DNA of 25,254 bases from Flavobacteriales bacterium (lineage in GTDB: Bacteria > Bacteroidota > Bacteroidia > Flavobacteriales_D > Crocinitomicaceae), in the NCBI GenBank assembly GCA_018665005.1, contig JABJEE010000044.1:1-25254 (forward strand), written 5' to 3'. The position numbers and the translations under genes are program-made. The notes beneath the pieces are model-generated. The model saw only the letters and a list, made by a program, of their open reading frames with translations, was not told where the DNA came from and did no database searches. This document shows positions 6,809 through 15,262 of this stretch, piece after piece (the first letter of the stretch is position 1; every line of letters begins with the position of its first letter).

Positions 6809-9091
6809 ATGAAAAAGAACCTCACTTTGTTGTTTATCATTCCTTTTATCTCGTTTGGTCAGTTGAAGCTTTCTAAAATTATGCAAGGGGATGATTTTGT
6901 TGGACACTTACCTAAAGACATTAAATGGGATGTCTCGGGTAGAAAAGTGTGCTACGATCAAAAGGTCGACGGTGAATTTGTTACGTTCTGCTATGATTAC
7001 AAATCCAAATTAATCGATTCCTTGGTAGAGGATTTAATTGTTTTTGATCGGGATCAATCCTTATTTAATCTGCAATTTCAAATTATAGATAATGAGTTGA
7101 GCTATTGGGATAAAACCAAAAACACGAAACATGTTCTGTTTTCGTCGGAGCAGCGTTTGAGTAACCTTCAAAGAGGAGCAGATAAAAATCACATCTATTT
7201 TCAATTGGGAGACGATCTATTTGAATGGTGTTTGGGGGAGCAGTCTAAGCTAAAGCAAATCACCAATTTCACCAATAAGCCAAACTCAAAGAAGCAAAAC
7301 CTGGAGGGTTATTTATTTGACCAACAAAAGGAATTGTTTGAATATTTCTCCAAAAAAGATGCCGCTGACACCCACGATGAGGATGGGTTGAAACCCATTT
7401 ACACTGGGGATGGAGATGTGATTTCGTTAATGGTTCATCCAGAAGGAGAATTTATATTACTTAAAAAACATCTGAGGGCAGAACAAAAAGAAACGTCATA
7501 TATGTCGTTTGTAAATGCAAATGGATACACTGAAACCAAAAGAGCTCGACCTAAAGTATCTAGTAATGAGCCCAGTCAATTTATGGGGATATTTTCTAGA
7601 ACAAATGACACATTGATTTGGGTTGACTTTTCAGATCTCTCAGGCATAGACAAGAAGCCTTTGTATATAGGTGTCTCGGATAGTGTAAATGAATCAGTAG
7701 AGCGAAACTTATTTATGAATAACGCTTTGTTTTTAAGTAGTGAAAATGCGGCAATTTTAGATGTTCGCTCAGCTGATAATAAGGACCGATGGATGGTGCT
7801 ATTAGATCTTGAAAGTGGGGAGGGAACAGAACTCATCCATGAGCATGATGAGGCATGGATCGGTGGACCGGGAATCTCTTCCTGGAACATGGTTCCGGGT
7901 TATCTTTCATGGATGAAAGATGATGAGTCCTTTTTGTTTCAGTCTGAAAGATCGGGTTTTTCACACCTCTATTCATATGATATTTCTTCGGGAGTTATTG
8001 ACACCTTAACTTCTGGAAGATTTGAAATCAGGTCCGTTATAAGGTCAATCAAAGAAAATAAGCTTTTTATAGCTTGTAATCGTTCTCATCCTGGCGACCG
8101 AAACCTTTTTGTATTGAATTTAAATACGAAAGAATTGAAGCCTGTGTTAGAAAATGAAGGCGCGTATGAGGTGTCTATTTCTCCAAGTGAATCAGTTATG
8201 GCTTATCGTTATTCTACCAGTAACCGGCCTTGGGAGTTATATGTGAGCAAATTAAAGCCTGGTGCAGAGCCTTTTCAAATTACGTCATCGACTACAAAAG
8301 AGTTTGATAAGCATGATTGGATGAAGCCTGAATTCATCGATTTTGAAGCTGGTGATGGAACAACTATTTATGCAAGAGTATATGAGCCGAAAGCTGACCG
8401 TAAAAATGGAGCCGCTGTATTTTTTGTGCATGGTGCTGGGTATTTACAAAATGCACATCATTTTTGGAGTGGATATTTTCGAGAATATATGTTTCACCAT
8501 TTATTAGTTGAGAAAGGATACACGGTTTTAGACTTAGATTATAGGGCAAGCGATGGTTATGGAAGAGATTACAGAACCGCCATATATCGTCATATGGGTG
8601 GTAGAGATTTGGACGATTATATCGACGCTAAAAAATTTATGGTTGAAAATTATGATCTTGATTCAAACCGCATTGGTATTTATGGAGGTTCATATGGAGG
8701 ATTCATTACGCTTATGGCATTGTTGACAAAGCCAGAGGAATTTGCTTGTGGTGCAGCGCTGCGTTCGGTTACTGATTGGTCGCATTATAACCACGAATAC
8801 ACGAGTAATATATTAAATTACCCAGAAACCGACTCGCTAGCTTATAGAAGAAGCTCGCCTATATATTTCGCTGAAAACTTGACTAAACCATTGCTCATGC
8901 TCCATGGGATGGAGGACAACAATGTCCAGTTCCAAGATGTTGTGCGTTTGAGTCAGCGGTTCATTGAGTTAGGTAAAAACGATTGGGAACTGGCTGTTTT
9001 TCCTATTGAGGCACATGGCTTTAAAGAAGCGAGTTCATGGACTGATGAATATAGGAGAATCCTAGAGTTGTTTGAAAAACATTTGAAATAA
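6809..9091 (+). CDS. Exported S9 family peptidase (prolyl oligopeptidase/DPP IV type)
   Basis: 760 residues with signal peptide MKKNLTLLFIIPFISFGQ, so periplasmic or surface located. The N-terminal two thirds (about 30-510) forms a beta propeller with repeated short strands; the C-terminal alpha/beta hydrolase carries a complete catalytic triad: S628 in GGSYGG, D703 in GMEDNN and H736 in EAHGF. The expected activity is release of di- or oligopeptides, often after proline, in peptide scavenging. The paired Glu motif that anchors the substrate N-terminus in true DPP IV is not obvious, so exact specificity is open. A GNAT gene follows after 2 bases. The gene diverges from the FkbM unit across 96 bases; no exact -7 box is seen, the nearest being TATTTTTA at 6797-6804. 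Confidence 0.9.
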   Translation: MKKNLTLLFIIPFISFGQLKLSKIMQGDDFVGHLPKDIKWDVSGRKVCYDQKVDGEFVTFCYDYKSKLIDSLVEDLIVFDRDQSLFNLQFQIIDNELSYWDKTKNTKHVLFSSEQRLSNLQRGADKNHIYFQLGDDLFEWCLGEQSKLKQITNFTNKPNSKKQNLEGYLFDQQKELFEYFSKKDAADTHDEDGLKPIYTGDGDVISLMVHPEGEFILLKKHLRAEQKETSYMSFVNANGYTETKRARPKVSSNEPSQFMGIFSRTNDTLIWVDFSDLSGIDKKPLYIGVSDSVNESVERNLFMNNALFLSSENAAILDVRSADNKDRWMVLLDLESGEGTELIHEHDEAWIGGPGISSWNMVPGYLSWMKDDESFLFQSERSGFSHLYSYDISSGVIDTLTSGRFEIRSVIRSIKENKLFIACNRSHPGDRNLFVLNLNTKELKPVLENEGAYEVSISPSESVMAYRYSTSNRPWELYVSKLKPGAEPFQITSSTTKEFDKHDWMKPEFIDFEAGDGTTIYARVYEPKADRKNGAAVFFVHGAGYLQNAHHFWSGYFREYMFHHLLVEKGYTVLDLDYRASDGYGRDYRTAIYRHMGGRDLDDYIDAKKFMVENYDLDSNRIGIYGGSYGGFITLMALLTKPEEFACGAALRSVTDWSHYNHEYTSNILNYPETDSLAYRRSSPIYFAENLTKPLLMLHGMEDNNVQFQDVVRLSQRFIELGKNDWELAVFPIEAHGFKEASSWTDEYRRILELFEKHLK

Positions 9092-9093
9092 AC

Positions 9094-9537
9094 ATGGAGA
9101 TAGAAGTTAGAAAGCTTAATAGTAAGGAGGAAATGTTGGCATGTCATCATGTGATATTAGAGATGTATCCCTCGCTAGATATTATTGATTACAGGAGACA
9201 ACTTGAAGAAATGCTTCCCCATAACTATTTTCAGATAGGTGCATTCGATGGAGATGAATGTGTTGGAATGAGTGGAGCTTGGATTGGTAATAAATTGTGG
9301 TGTGGAAAGTATCTTGAGGTAGATCATATTATTGTCAGCTCAGAATGTCGATCAAAAGGAGTAGGGGGATTATTACTGGAATTTTTGAAAGCAATAGCGC
9401 AAGAAGAAAACTGTGGGTCTTTAGGACTTGATTCGTTTACCCATAATCACCAATCTCATAAATTCTTTTTTAAGAATGGGTTTGAGATAAAGGGGTACCA
9501 TTTTGTACAGGTTTTAGAACCATCGAAATTTGAATAG
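9094..9537 (+). CDS. GNAT family N-acetyltransferase
   Basis: 147 residues with a single GNAT fold. Motif A, which binds the acetyl-CoA pyrophosphate, is VSSECRSKGVGGLLLEFL (81-98) with the R86-x-x-G-x-G pattern; motif B-like ENCGSLGLDS and the terminal HKFFFKNGFE block (HxFYxxxGF type) follow. The acceptor is unknown; small-molecule or peptide amines are both typical. It starts 2 bases after the S9 peptidase stop and is likely translated from the same mRNA. Its TAG at 9535-9537 directly abuts the complementary stop of the helicase gene (TAGCTA), leaving no room for a terminator. Confidence 0.85.
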   Translation: MEIEVRKLNSKEEMLACHHVILEMYPSLDIIDYRRQLEEMLPHNYFQIGAFDGDECVGMSGAWIGNKLWCGKYLEVDHIIVSSECRSKGVGGLLLEFLKAIAQEENCGSLGLDSFTHNHQSHKFFFKNGFEIKGYHFVQVLEPSKFE

Positions 9538-11832
9538 CTAATCGAGGACTTGAAGGTTGGCGAATCTTAGTAATATGGTTTTGCTTCCGTGATGAGGAAA
9601 GAAAATAGTCGCTTTTTGATCTGCTCCAAAACCTTCCATGTGGGTAACTTTTCCTTTCCCAAAGGTCTGGTGCTCTACATTAAAACCCACCTTAATGTTC
9701 TTGTCATCTGTATTCGTCTTTTGATTTCTTGAAACATCTTTTAATGACCGAAGATTGGGATTACTACTGATTTTATTCAGTCCTCCTGAACGAGTGCCCT
9801 CAAAACCTTTCATAGATAGTCCACGCCCTAAGGATTTGGACTTTGAGGAGAATTCTATGTATTTGGAATCTATTTCATCGATAAATCGGCTTGGCTCACA
9901 GCTAATGGATTGACCCCACAAGAATCTCGAAACTGCATATGACAAGGTGCATGATTCCATAGCGCGGGTAATGGCAACATAAAACAATCGTCGTTCTTCC
10001 TCTAGATCAGACCTTGAATGCAAGGACATTTGAGAGGGAAACAAGTTTTCTTCCATTCCAACCAGAAATACATTTTGGAATTCAAGACCTTTACTCGAAT
10101 GAATGGTCATTAAGGAGATATGGTTGATTTCTTCAGATTTGTCTTGATCGGCATCAGTCAATAACGCGACTTCAAGCATGAAGTCTGCAAGTGTATTCGG
10201 GTTTTCCTCATCTGAGGAATTTGAAAATTCTTGAATACCAGACAAAAGCTCTTCTACATTCTGAAATCGTTCTACTTCCTCAGGTCCCTTATCCTTTGCA
10301 TCCATAAGCTCTTTCATGATTCCTGAGGAACGGGCAATACGTTCTGCTAATGAAAAGGCATCTTTATTATTGATTTCTGACTGAAAGCTCTTGATCATTG
10401 TCGCAAATTCTGCAATTCGACTTTTGGTACCATTGTTAATGTCAACAGGGTATTTTTGGAAGTCACAGATGACTTCCCACATACTTGTGGAATAACTATT
10501 GGCAGCAATAATTAGCTTTTCGATACTCGTTTTCCCTATGGCCCTTTTGGGATAGTTAATGACCCGCTTTAAGGCTTCTTCATCATTTGGGTTGGCTGAT
10601 AAGCGAAAATAGGCGAGTAGATCCTTAATTTCTTTTCTCTGGTAAAAGGACAGTCCACCATATACCTTATATGGAATATTGAGTTTTCTTAATGCTTCTT
10701 CAAAAGATCGAGATTGCCTATTTGTTCGATATAAAATGGCAAAATCGTTGTAAGATGAATTTGTTTCAGATTGTTTCTCCTTGATCATTGATGAAACGGT
10801 ACGGCCCTCTTCATTATCTGTTGGAGTTCGGATTACTTTTATTTTATTGCCAACTTGATTGTCTGTCCATACGCTTTTATGAATCTGATCTTTATTATTT
10901 TTAATAATGCTATTTGCAGCTTCGACAATGTTTTTTGTGCTTCTGTAATTTTGTTCAAGTTTGTATAAGCTGAAATCCGGATAATCTTTTCTGAAATTGA
11001 GAATATTCTCAATATTTGCTCCTCTGAATGAATAAATACTTTGAGCATCGTCACCTACGACACAAATGTTTTCATATGCAGCAGCAAGTTTTTTGATGAT
11101 CAAGTATTGTGCATAGTTTGTGTCTTGGTACTCATCTACAAGAATGTATTTGAATTTGTGTTGATAGTAATGCAGTACCTCCGGAAAATCTCTTAATAAA
11201 ACATTGGTGTAATATAGCAAGTCGTCAAAGTCCATTGCTCCAGACTTTTGACATCTATTCATGTAGCTTGTATAAATCCTTCCCATTTCAGGACGTCTAG
11301 ATTGCTTGTCTTCAAGTATGATTTCAGGATTTTGACAATAGGCCTCGGGTGATATTAGGTTATTTTTCGCTGTAGAGATTCTACCAAAAACGTTACTTGG
11401 TTTGTATGTTTTGTCATCAAGTTTAAAGCCTTTGATAATATCCTTGAGGACACTTTTTGAATCTTGTGTATCGTAAATAGTGAAATTATTTGGGAAGCCT
11501 ATACGGTCTGCGTTAAATCGAAGAATCTTCGAGAAAACCGAGTGAAAGGTTCCCATCGTAATATTTTTAGCTTCTTGCCCTCCAATAATAGACCCAATTC
11601 TCTCTGTCATTTCACGAGCAGCTTTGTTGGTGAATGTCAAAGCCAAAATATTGAAAGGGTCAATCTCCTTTTCAATCATGTATGCAATGCGATATGTCAA
11701 AACCCTGGTCTTACCAGATCCTGCTCCAGCAATAACCATAGTAGCTCCGTACAAATGTTCGGCAGCTTTTCTTTGACTCTCATTTAATTCATCCAAAAAA
11801 TGCATGGGACTATTTTTAACAAAACTAGTCAT
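9538..11832 (-). CDS. pcrA: PcrA/UvrD-type superfamily 1 DNA helicase
   Basis: 764 residues, a 3'-5' ATP-dependent DNA helicase of repair and replication restart. Motifs in order: Q-motif LNESQRKAA (16-24), Walker A GAGSGKT (36-42), motif II DEYQDT (233-238), motif III GDDAQSIYSFRGA (260-272), motif IV QNYRSTKNI, motif V TIHSSKGLEF and motif VI FYVAITRA. The last 50 residues (FNVEHQTFGKGKV to the end) form the Tudor-like domain that links PcrA/UvrD to RNA polymerase. The start is uncertain: M1 at 11832 or M10 at 11805, where MHFLDELN resembles other family N-termini. A hairpin TTCAGC/GCTGAA touches the first start. UvrD and PcrA naming cannot be separated by sequence alone. Confidence 0.95.
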   Translation of the reverse strand: MTSFVKNSPMHFLDELNESQRKAAEHLYGATMVIAGAGSGKTRVLTYRIAYMIEKEIDPFNILALTFTNKAAREMTERIGSIIGGQEAKNITMGTFHSVFSKILRFNADRIGFPNNFTIYDTQDSKSVLKDIIKGFKLDDKTYKPSNVFGRISTAKNNLISPEAYCQNPEIILEDKQSRRPEMGRIYTSYMNRCQKSGAMDFDDLLYYTNVLLRDFPEVLHYYQHKFKYILVDEYQDTNYAQYLIIKKLAAAYENICVVGDDAQSIYSFRGANIENILNFRKDYPDFSLYKLEQNYRSTKNIVEAANSIIKNNKDQIHKSVWTDNQVGNKIKVIRTPTDNEEGRTVSSMIKEKQSETNSSYNDFAILYRTNRQSRSFEEALRKLNIPYKVYGGLSFYQRKEIKDLLAYFRLSANPNDEEALKRVINYPKRAIGKTSIEKLIIAANSYSTSMWEVICDFQKYPVDINNGTKSRIAEFATMIKSFQSEINNKDAFSLAERIARSSGIMKELMDAKDKGPEEVERFQNVEELLSGIQEFSNSSDEENPNTLADFMLEVALLTDADQDKSEEINHISLMTIHSSKGLEFQNVFLVGMEENLFPSQMSLHSRSDLEEERRLFYVAITRAMESCTLSYAVSRFLWGQSISCEPSRFIDEIDSKYIEFSSKSKSLGRGLSMKGFEGTRSGGLNKISSNPNLRSLKDVSRNQKTNTDDKNIKVGFNVEHQTFGKGKVTHMEGFGADQKATIFFPHHGSKTILLRFANLQVLD

Positions 11833-11896
11833 TCAGCAATTCAATTAAAAGCTGAAATTATGTCAATTAAAATAATTTTTAAACAATTATAATGAC

Positions 11897-11924
11897 TTGG
11901 AATAAAACAGAACCATTACTTTTG
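11897..11924 (+). promoter_or_regulatory. Bacteroidota-type promoter of the ArsC-family gene
   Basis: TTG at 11897-11899, a 17-base spacer, and an exact -7 box TACTTTTG at 11917-11924. The ATG is only 5 bases past the box, so transcription is expected to begin at or within a base or two of the start codon and the mRNA may be leaderless. Confidence 0.65.
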
Positions 11925-11929
11925 CAATA

Positions 11930-12283
11930 ATGAAAAAAATTAAAATATTTCACAATAATCGTTGTTCAAAAAGCAGGCAAGCCTTGGCCTTGGTAAGGTC
12001 TTTGACAAATGAAGTCGAGGTTGTTGATTATATGAACAACACCATGACAAAAGATATGCTTGTAAAGGTTCTTCAAGACCTGGAAATGAGCCCATCGGAG
12101 TTGTTGAGGAAAGGAGAAAGTGATTATAAACAACATGTAAAGGGTAAAGATTTAAGTGATGATCAAATTGTTGATTTAATGCTTACTTATCCAAAATTAA
12201 TTGAGCGACCCATTGTGGTTAATAACGGAAAGGCCATAGTCGCAAGACCTCCAGAATTGGTAAATGACTTTGTTGGGAAATAA
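11930..12283 (+). CDS. arsC: ArsC/Spx-family thiol reductase (arsenate reductase, glutaredoxin type)
   Basis: 117 residues with a thioredoxin-like ArsC fold. The catalytic cysteine is C12 in HNNRCSKSR, and the three arginines that shape the arsenate site in E. coli ArsC are at matching positions: R60 (LLRKGE), R93 (ERPIVV) and R106 (VARPPE). It is the only Cys in the protein, so reduction would need glutaredoxin/glutathione or a partner thiol. Family members reduce arsenate to arsenite; there is no arsR, arsB or acr3 nearby, so a general redox role is equally possible. It is shorter than E. coli ArsC (141) but normal for the chromosomal Bacteroidota type. It has its own promoter box and sits alone on its strand between the helicase and the next gene. 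Confidence 0.85.
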   Translation: MKKIKIFHNNRCSKSRQALALVRSLTNEVEVVDYMNNTMTKDMLVKVLQDLEMSPSELLRKGESDYKQHVKGKDLSDDQIVDLMLTYPKLIERPIVVNNGKAIVARPPELVNDFVGK

Positions 12284-12363
12284 TCAATAGAACATGCGTT
12301 AATCTATTTTATTTCAGATGAAAACCATTCGAATTATAAAAAAAATGAGCTTATTTATTTTTT

Positions 12364-12396
12364 TTGGTCATTCACTCATTATTTAAATTATCTTTG
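12364..12396 (+). promoter_or_regulatory. Promoter box for the 127-residue unknown gene
   Basis: Exact -7 box TATCTTTG at 12389-12396, with TTG at 12364-12366 but a long 22-base spacer. The ATG at 12410 lies 13 bases past the box, giving a leader of about 8 bases. The rest of the 126-base gap after the arsC stop is AT-rich and shows no convincing terminator. Confidence 0.5.
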
Positions 12397-12409
12397 ATTT
12401 ATTCCATAT

Positions 12410-12793
12410 ATGAAGTTAGACAATATATTTCTTAAGGCTGGTACGTCATTTTCAAAATCAATCAATAGTTGGTCTGAAGAAAACGCCCATAAAGTGAATC
12501 AAGTCACTGAGCGTTATGACTTGCATATTGAATCATTTGACAGTCTTCTTATCGTAAGTGAAAACCAGTCTATATCTAAAGAGAATTGGAATTTAAAATC
12601 TCTTTTTGATAAAAATCAAAAGCCATGTTATCGAATTGATATTAATGGAACCTTGAATGTCGCTATTGCGAATATAGAGTTATGGCTTGAATCCAATAAG
12701 TCAAAAAATTTACTTATCGTCGGTAAAGATGAGATCGTGAAAAATAAGAACTTGACTCGTTTTCTCGAAAAGCTTACCATAGTTAAGCTCTAA
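12410..12793 (+). CDS. Unrecognised 127-residue protein, possibly SLOG/Rossmann-like
   Basis: I do not recognise this protein with confidence. It has no signal peptide or membrane helix and reads as a small soluble alpha/beta protein: hydrophobic strand candidates FDSLLIVSE (about 43-51), KPCYRIDI (about 71-78) and KNLLIVGKDE (about 98-107) alternate with helices. The order, strand then 'fixed name + long-term partner' helix then strand, loosely resembles the C-terminal half of circularly permuted YpsA/SLOG nucleotide-binding proteins, but no glycine-rich nucleotide loop is visible, so this is only a lead. Reality as a gene is supported by an upstream exact -7 box, a short leader and sensible composition. 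Its 3' end overlaps the converging pheT gene by 11 bases. Confidence 0.7.
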   Translation: MKLDNIFLKAGTSFSKSINSWSEENAHKVNQVTERYDLHIESFDSLLIVSENQSISKENWNLKSLFDKNQKPCYRIDINGTLNVAIANIELWLESNKSKNLLIVGKDEIVKNKNLTRFLEKLTIVKL

Positions 12794-15206
12794 GCTCAGC
12801 ACCCAATTCCTTTTTTAATCGTAGTCTTATTGTCTCCATAATGGGATCAATTTGTGCGTCCTGAAGAGTTTCTTGTGGATGTTGAAATACAAATGAAACA
12901 GCATATGACTTTTTGTTTTCTGGAAGATTCTTTCCTTCGTAAACATCAAATAGATTTATTCTTTTTAAAAGATTTTTTTCTGAGTCTAAAGCTATTTTTT
13001 CAATGGAATCATAATTCACAGCTTTATCTAGAATGAGAGAAAAATCCCGTTTTACAAAAAACGTTTTAGGTAATTCTTCAAATACGGTTGTTTTGTGTTT
13101 CCTGTTCTTCATGGCAACATCTATGTTCAGGACTCCTGCAAACACGCTTCCTTTAAAGCCAATTTCTTTTTTTACCTCATTTGATATTTCTCCATATTCA
13201 ATAAGTGGATGTTTTTTTAAGTTGAGCTGTTGAAAAGTATCAAAATAGACAGAAGGATCTCCCGTCTTTCCCTTGAGATTCAGACCAAGCTTATTTCCAA
13301 GAGTTTGACAAATGGATTTGAGCTCAAAAAAATCAACTGCTTTACTGTCATTTTTCCAGGATTCAGGCTTCTGATTTCCTGTAATAACAAAAGCCAATTG
13401 TCTTGTTTCATGGAATCCATTTTCAGATTTCTCATAGACTTTCCCAAACTCAAAAAACTTCAAATCGGAATGTTGCCTATTTTGATTGTATTTGATGTTT
13501 TCAAGAAGGCCAGGCAGCATGCTTCTTCGCATGGATGACAATTCGGAGCTTAAAGGATTAAGGACAGATACTTTTGATCGGCCTGATTTTTTATCAAGCT
13601 TATCGCCAAATAAACCTTTGCTTAAAGAGTTATTAATAACCTCATTAAACCCATTAGAAACAAGCCATTCAGATAAAGTCCTGTGAATTTCGTTTGAGTT
13701 TTCAAATTCTTTGTTTTGAAATGATATATGCCATTTCTTTGGAAGAGGCACTTGGTTAAAACCATAGATCCTCAGCACTTCTTCCATAATATCCTCGCTT
13801 CGATAAACATCTCTACGATATGAAGGAACGACGACCTGTAGGTTTTCCTGGTTTAACTTTTGACATTTAAAATCTAAATTTTCTAAAATATTTATGATTT
13901 CTTCAGTCTCAATATTGATTCCGAGTCTACTGTTCAAAGATTGGATGTTCAAATCTACTTCAACCTCTTCAGTATTTCTAGAGTCAATTATTTTGGGACC
14001 CATTGAAAGTTCTCCTCCAGTAAGTTCTAAGATCAAGCTGATGGCTCTGTTCATTGCTTTTTTAGTCAATGATGGATCAACACCTCTCTCAAATCTAAAA
14101 CTCGCATCCGTTTGAAGATTATGTGATTTTGATGTTTTTCGAACTGATGTTGAATCAAATATGGCGGATTCCAAGAACATGGCCTTGCTTTGGTTGGAAA
14201 TACCGGAAGAAATGCCTCCGTAAACGCCAGCAATGCAAAGGTTTTCTTTTCCATTTGTGATCATGAGCTCTTCACCATTGAGTGTTCTCTCTGTCCCGTC
14301 GAGCGTTGTGAATAAATCTCCCTTAGTACTTTTTGTAACTAATATTTTATCGCCAATTTTGTCCAGGTCGAAAGCGTGTAGGGGAGTCCCGAATTCAAAC
14401 ATGACATAATTTGTAATGTCTACTACATTATTAATGGGTTCTATGTCTATTGATGAAAGCGCGGTTTGAAGCCACTCCGGAGAAGGTTCAATCTTAATAT
14501 TTTGTATGGTTGCCCCCATATAAGTTGGGCACAAAGAAGGTTCTGCTACTTCTATAGAAAACTTTTCATTGTCTTTTATAGTTGGAATATCCATTTGGGG
14601 AAGCTGGAGTTCCTTATGGTCTTTATTGTGATAATTTAAATAGGCCTTAATGTCTCTTGCCACTCCAAAATGTCCCATTGCATCGCATCGATTTGGTGTT
14701 AAACCGATCTCAAGTTGATAGTCACAACTCATATTGAAATAGGTAGAAGCTTTTGAACCGATTTCTGCTTTTTCATCAAGAACCATAATACCTTCGTGCG
14801 AATCACCTAGTCCGATTTCATCTTCTGCGCAAATCATTCCAAAAGAAGATTTCCCTCTTATTTTTGCTTTTTTAATTTGGAATGGTTTGTCTGGTTCCGG
14901 ATACAACATGCTGCCAACTGTAGCGACAATGACTTTTAGTCCTGATTTCACATTGTCCGCGCCACATACGATTTGTAAAACTTCAGTTCCTATGTCTACC
15001 TGCGTGACTTTTAAACGGTCGGCGTCTTCATGTTTAACGCAATCCGTTACTTTTCCTATTACGAGGCCCTCTAATCCTCCAGGGATTTTGTCAATTCTTT
15101 TGACACCTTCAACCTCTAAACCGGTATCTGTCAATACTTTTGCAAGTTCAGTTACAGATAAATCAAAATCTATATAGTTTTTAAGCCAATTGTAAGATAC
15201 CTTCAT
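12783..15206 (-). CDS. pheT: Phenylalanine-tRNA ligase beta subunit
   Basis: 807 residues, full length for bacterial PheT, which pairs with PheS as an alpha2-beta2 enzyme charging tRNA-Phe. The N-terminus MKVSYNWLKNYIDFD is standard, so the start is secure. Domains in order: EMAP-like tRNA-binding OB fold (about 40-150, with KVTQVDIG and GLKVIVATVGS), B3/B4 editing domain (about 205-370), B5 (about 400-475, with YRRDVYRSEDIMEEVLRIYG), the pseudo-catalytic core (about 490-690) and the C-terminal anticodon-binding FDX-ACB domain (about 712-807, with FVKRDFSLIL). pheS is not in the window. murB ends 56 bases upstream on the same strand, so read-through is likely. Its 3' end overlaps the converging unknown gene by 11 bases. 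Confidence 0.97.
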   Translation of the reverse strand: MKVSYNWLKNYIDFDLSVTELAKVLTDTGLEVEGVKRIDKIPGGLEGLVIGKVTDCVKHEDADRLKVTQVDIGTEVLQIVCGADNVKSGLKVIVATVGSMLYPEPDKPFQIKKAKIRGKSSFGMICAEDEIGLGDSHEGIMVLDEKAEIGSKASTYFNMSCDYQLEIGLTPNRCDAMGHFGVARDIKAYLNYHNKDHKELQLPQMDIPTIKDNEKFSIEVAEPSLCPTYMGATIQNIKIEPSPEWLQTALSSIDIEPINNVVDITNYVMFEFGTPLHAFDLDKIGDKILVTKSTKGDLFTTLDGTERTLNGEELMITNGKENLCIAGVYGGISSGISNQSKAMFLESAIFDSTSVRKTSKSHNLQTDASFRFERGVDPSLTKKAMNRAISLILELTGGELSMGPKIIDSRNTEEVEVDLNIQSLNSRLGINIETEEIINILENLDFKCQKLNQENLQVVVPSYRRDVYRSEDIMEEVLRIYGFNQVPLPKKWHISFQNKEFENSNEIHRTLSEWLVSNGFNEVINNSLSKGLFGDKLDKKSGRSKVSVLNPLSSELSSMRRSMLPGLLENIKYNQNRQHSDLKFFEFGKVYEKSENGFHETRQLAFVITGNQKPESWKNDSKAVDFFELKSICQTLGNKLGLNLKGKTGDPSVYFDTFQQLNLKKHPLIEYGEISNEVKKEIGFKGSVFAGVLNIDVAMKNRKHKTTVFEELPKTFFVKRDFSLILDKAVNYDSIEKIALDSEKNLLKRINLFDVYEGKNLPENKKSYAVSFVFQHPQETLQDAQIDPIMETIRLRLKKELGAELRA

Positions 15207-15262
15207 GTAAGTTTAATTTCTATGCGAATTTATTAATAATGAAGCAATCTAATACCTAATGA

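Noticed and set aside
6716..6907. A 63-codon minus-strand reading frame across the start of the S9 peptidase
   Set aside because: It covers the divergent promoter gap and the peptidase signal peptide, has a biased Lys/Arg/Leu composition from AT-rich sequence and no recognisable domain. It is best seen as a chance frame.
12341..12380. Inverted repeat AATGAG / CTCATT as a terminator of arsC
   Set aside because: The arms are only 6 bases, AT-rich and separated by 25 bases, with no T-tract in the right place. It is not a credible intrinsic terminator.
13033..13686. Several plus-strand frames of 60-102 codons opposite pheT
   Set aside because: They overlap one another and lie wholly within the confidently assigned pheT gene. 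Their translations show no domain features.
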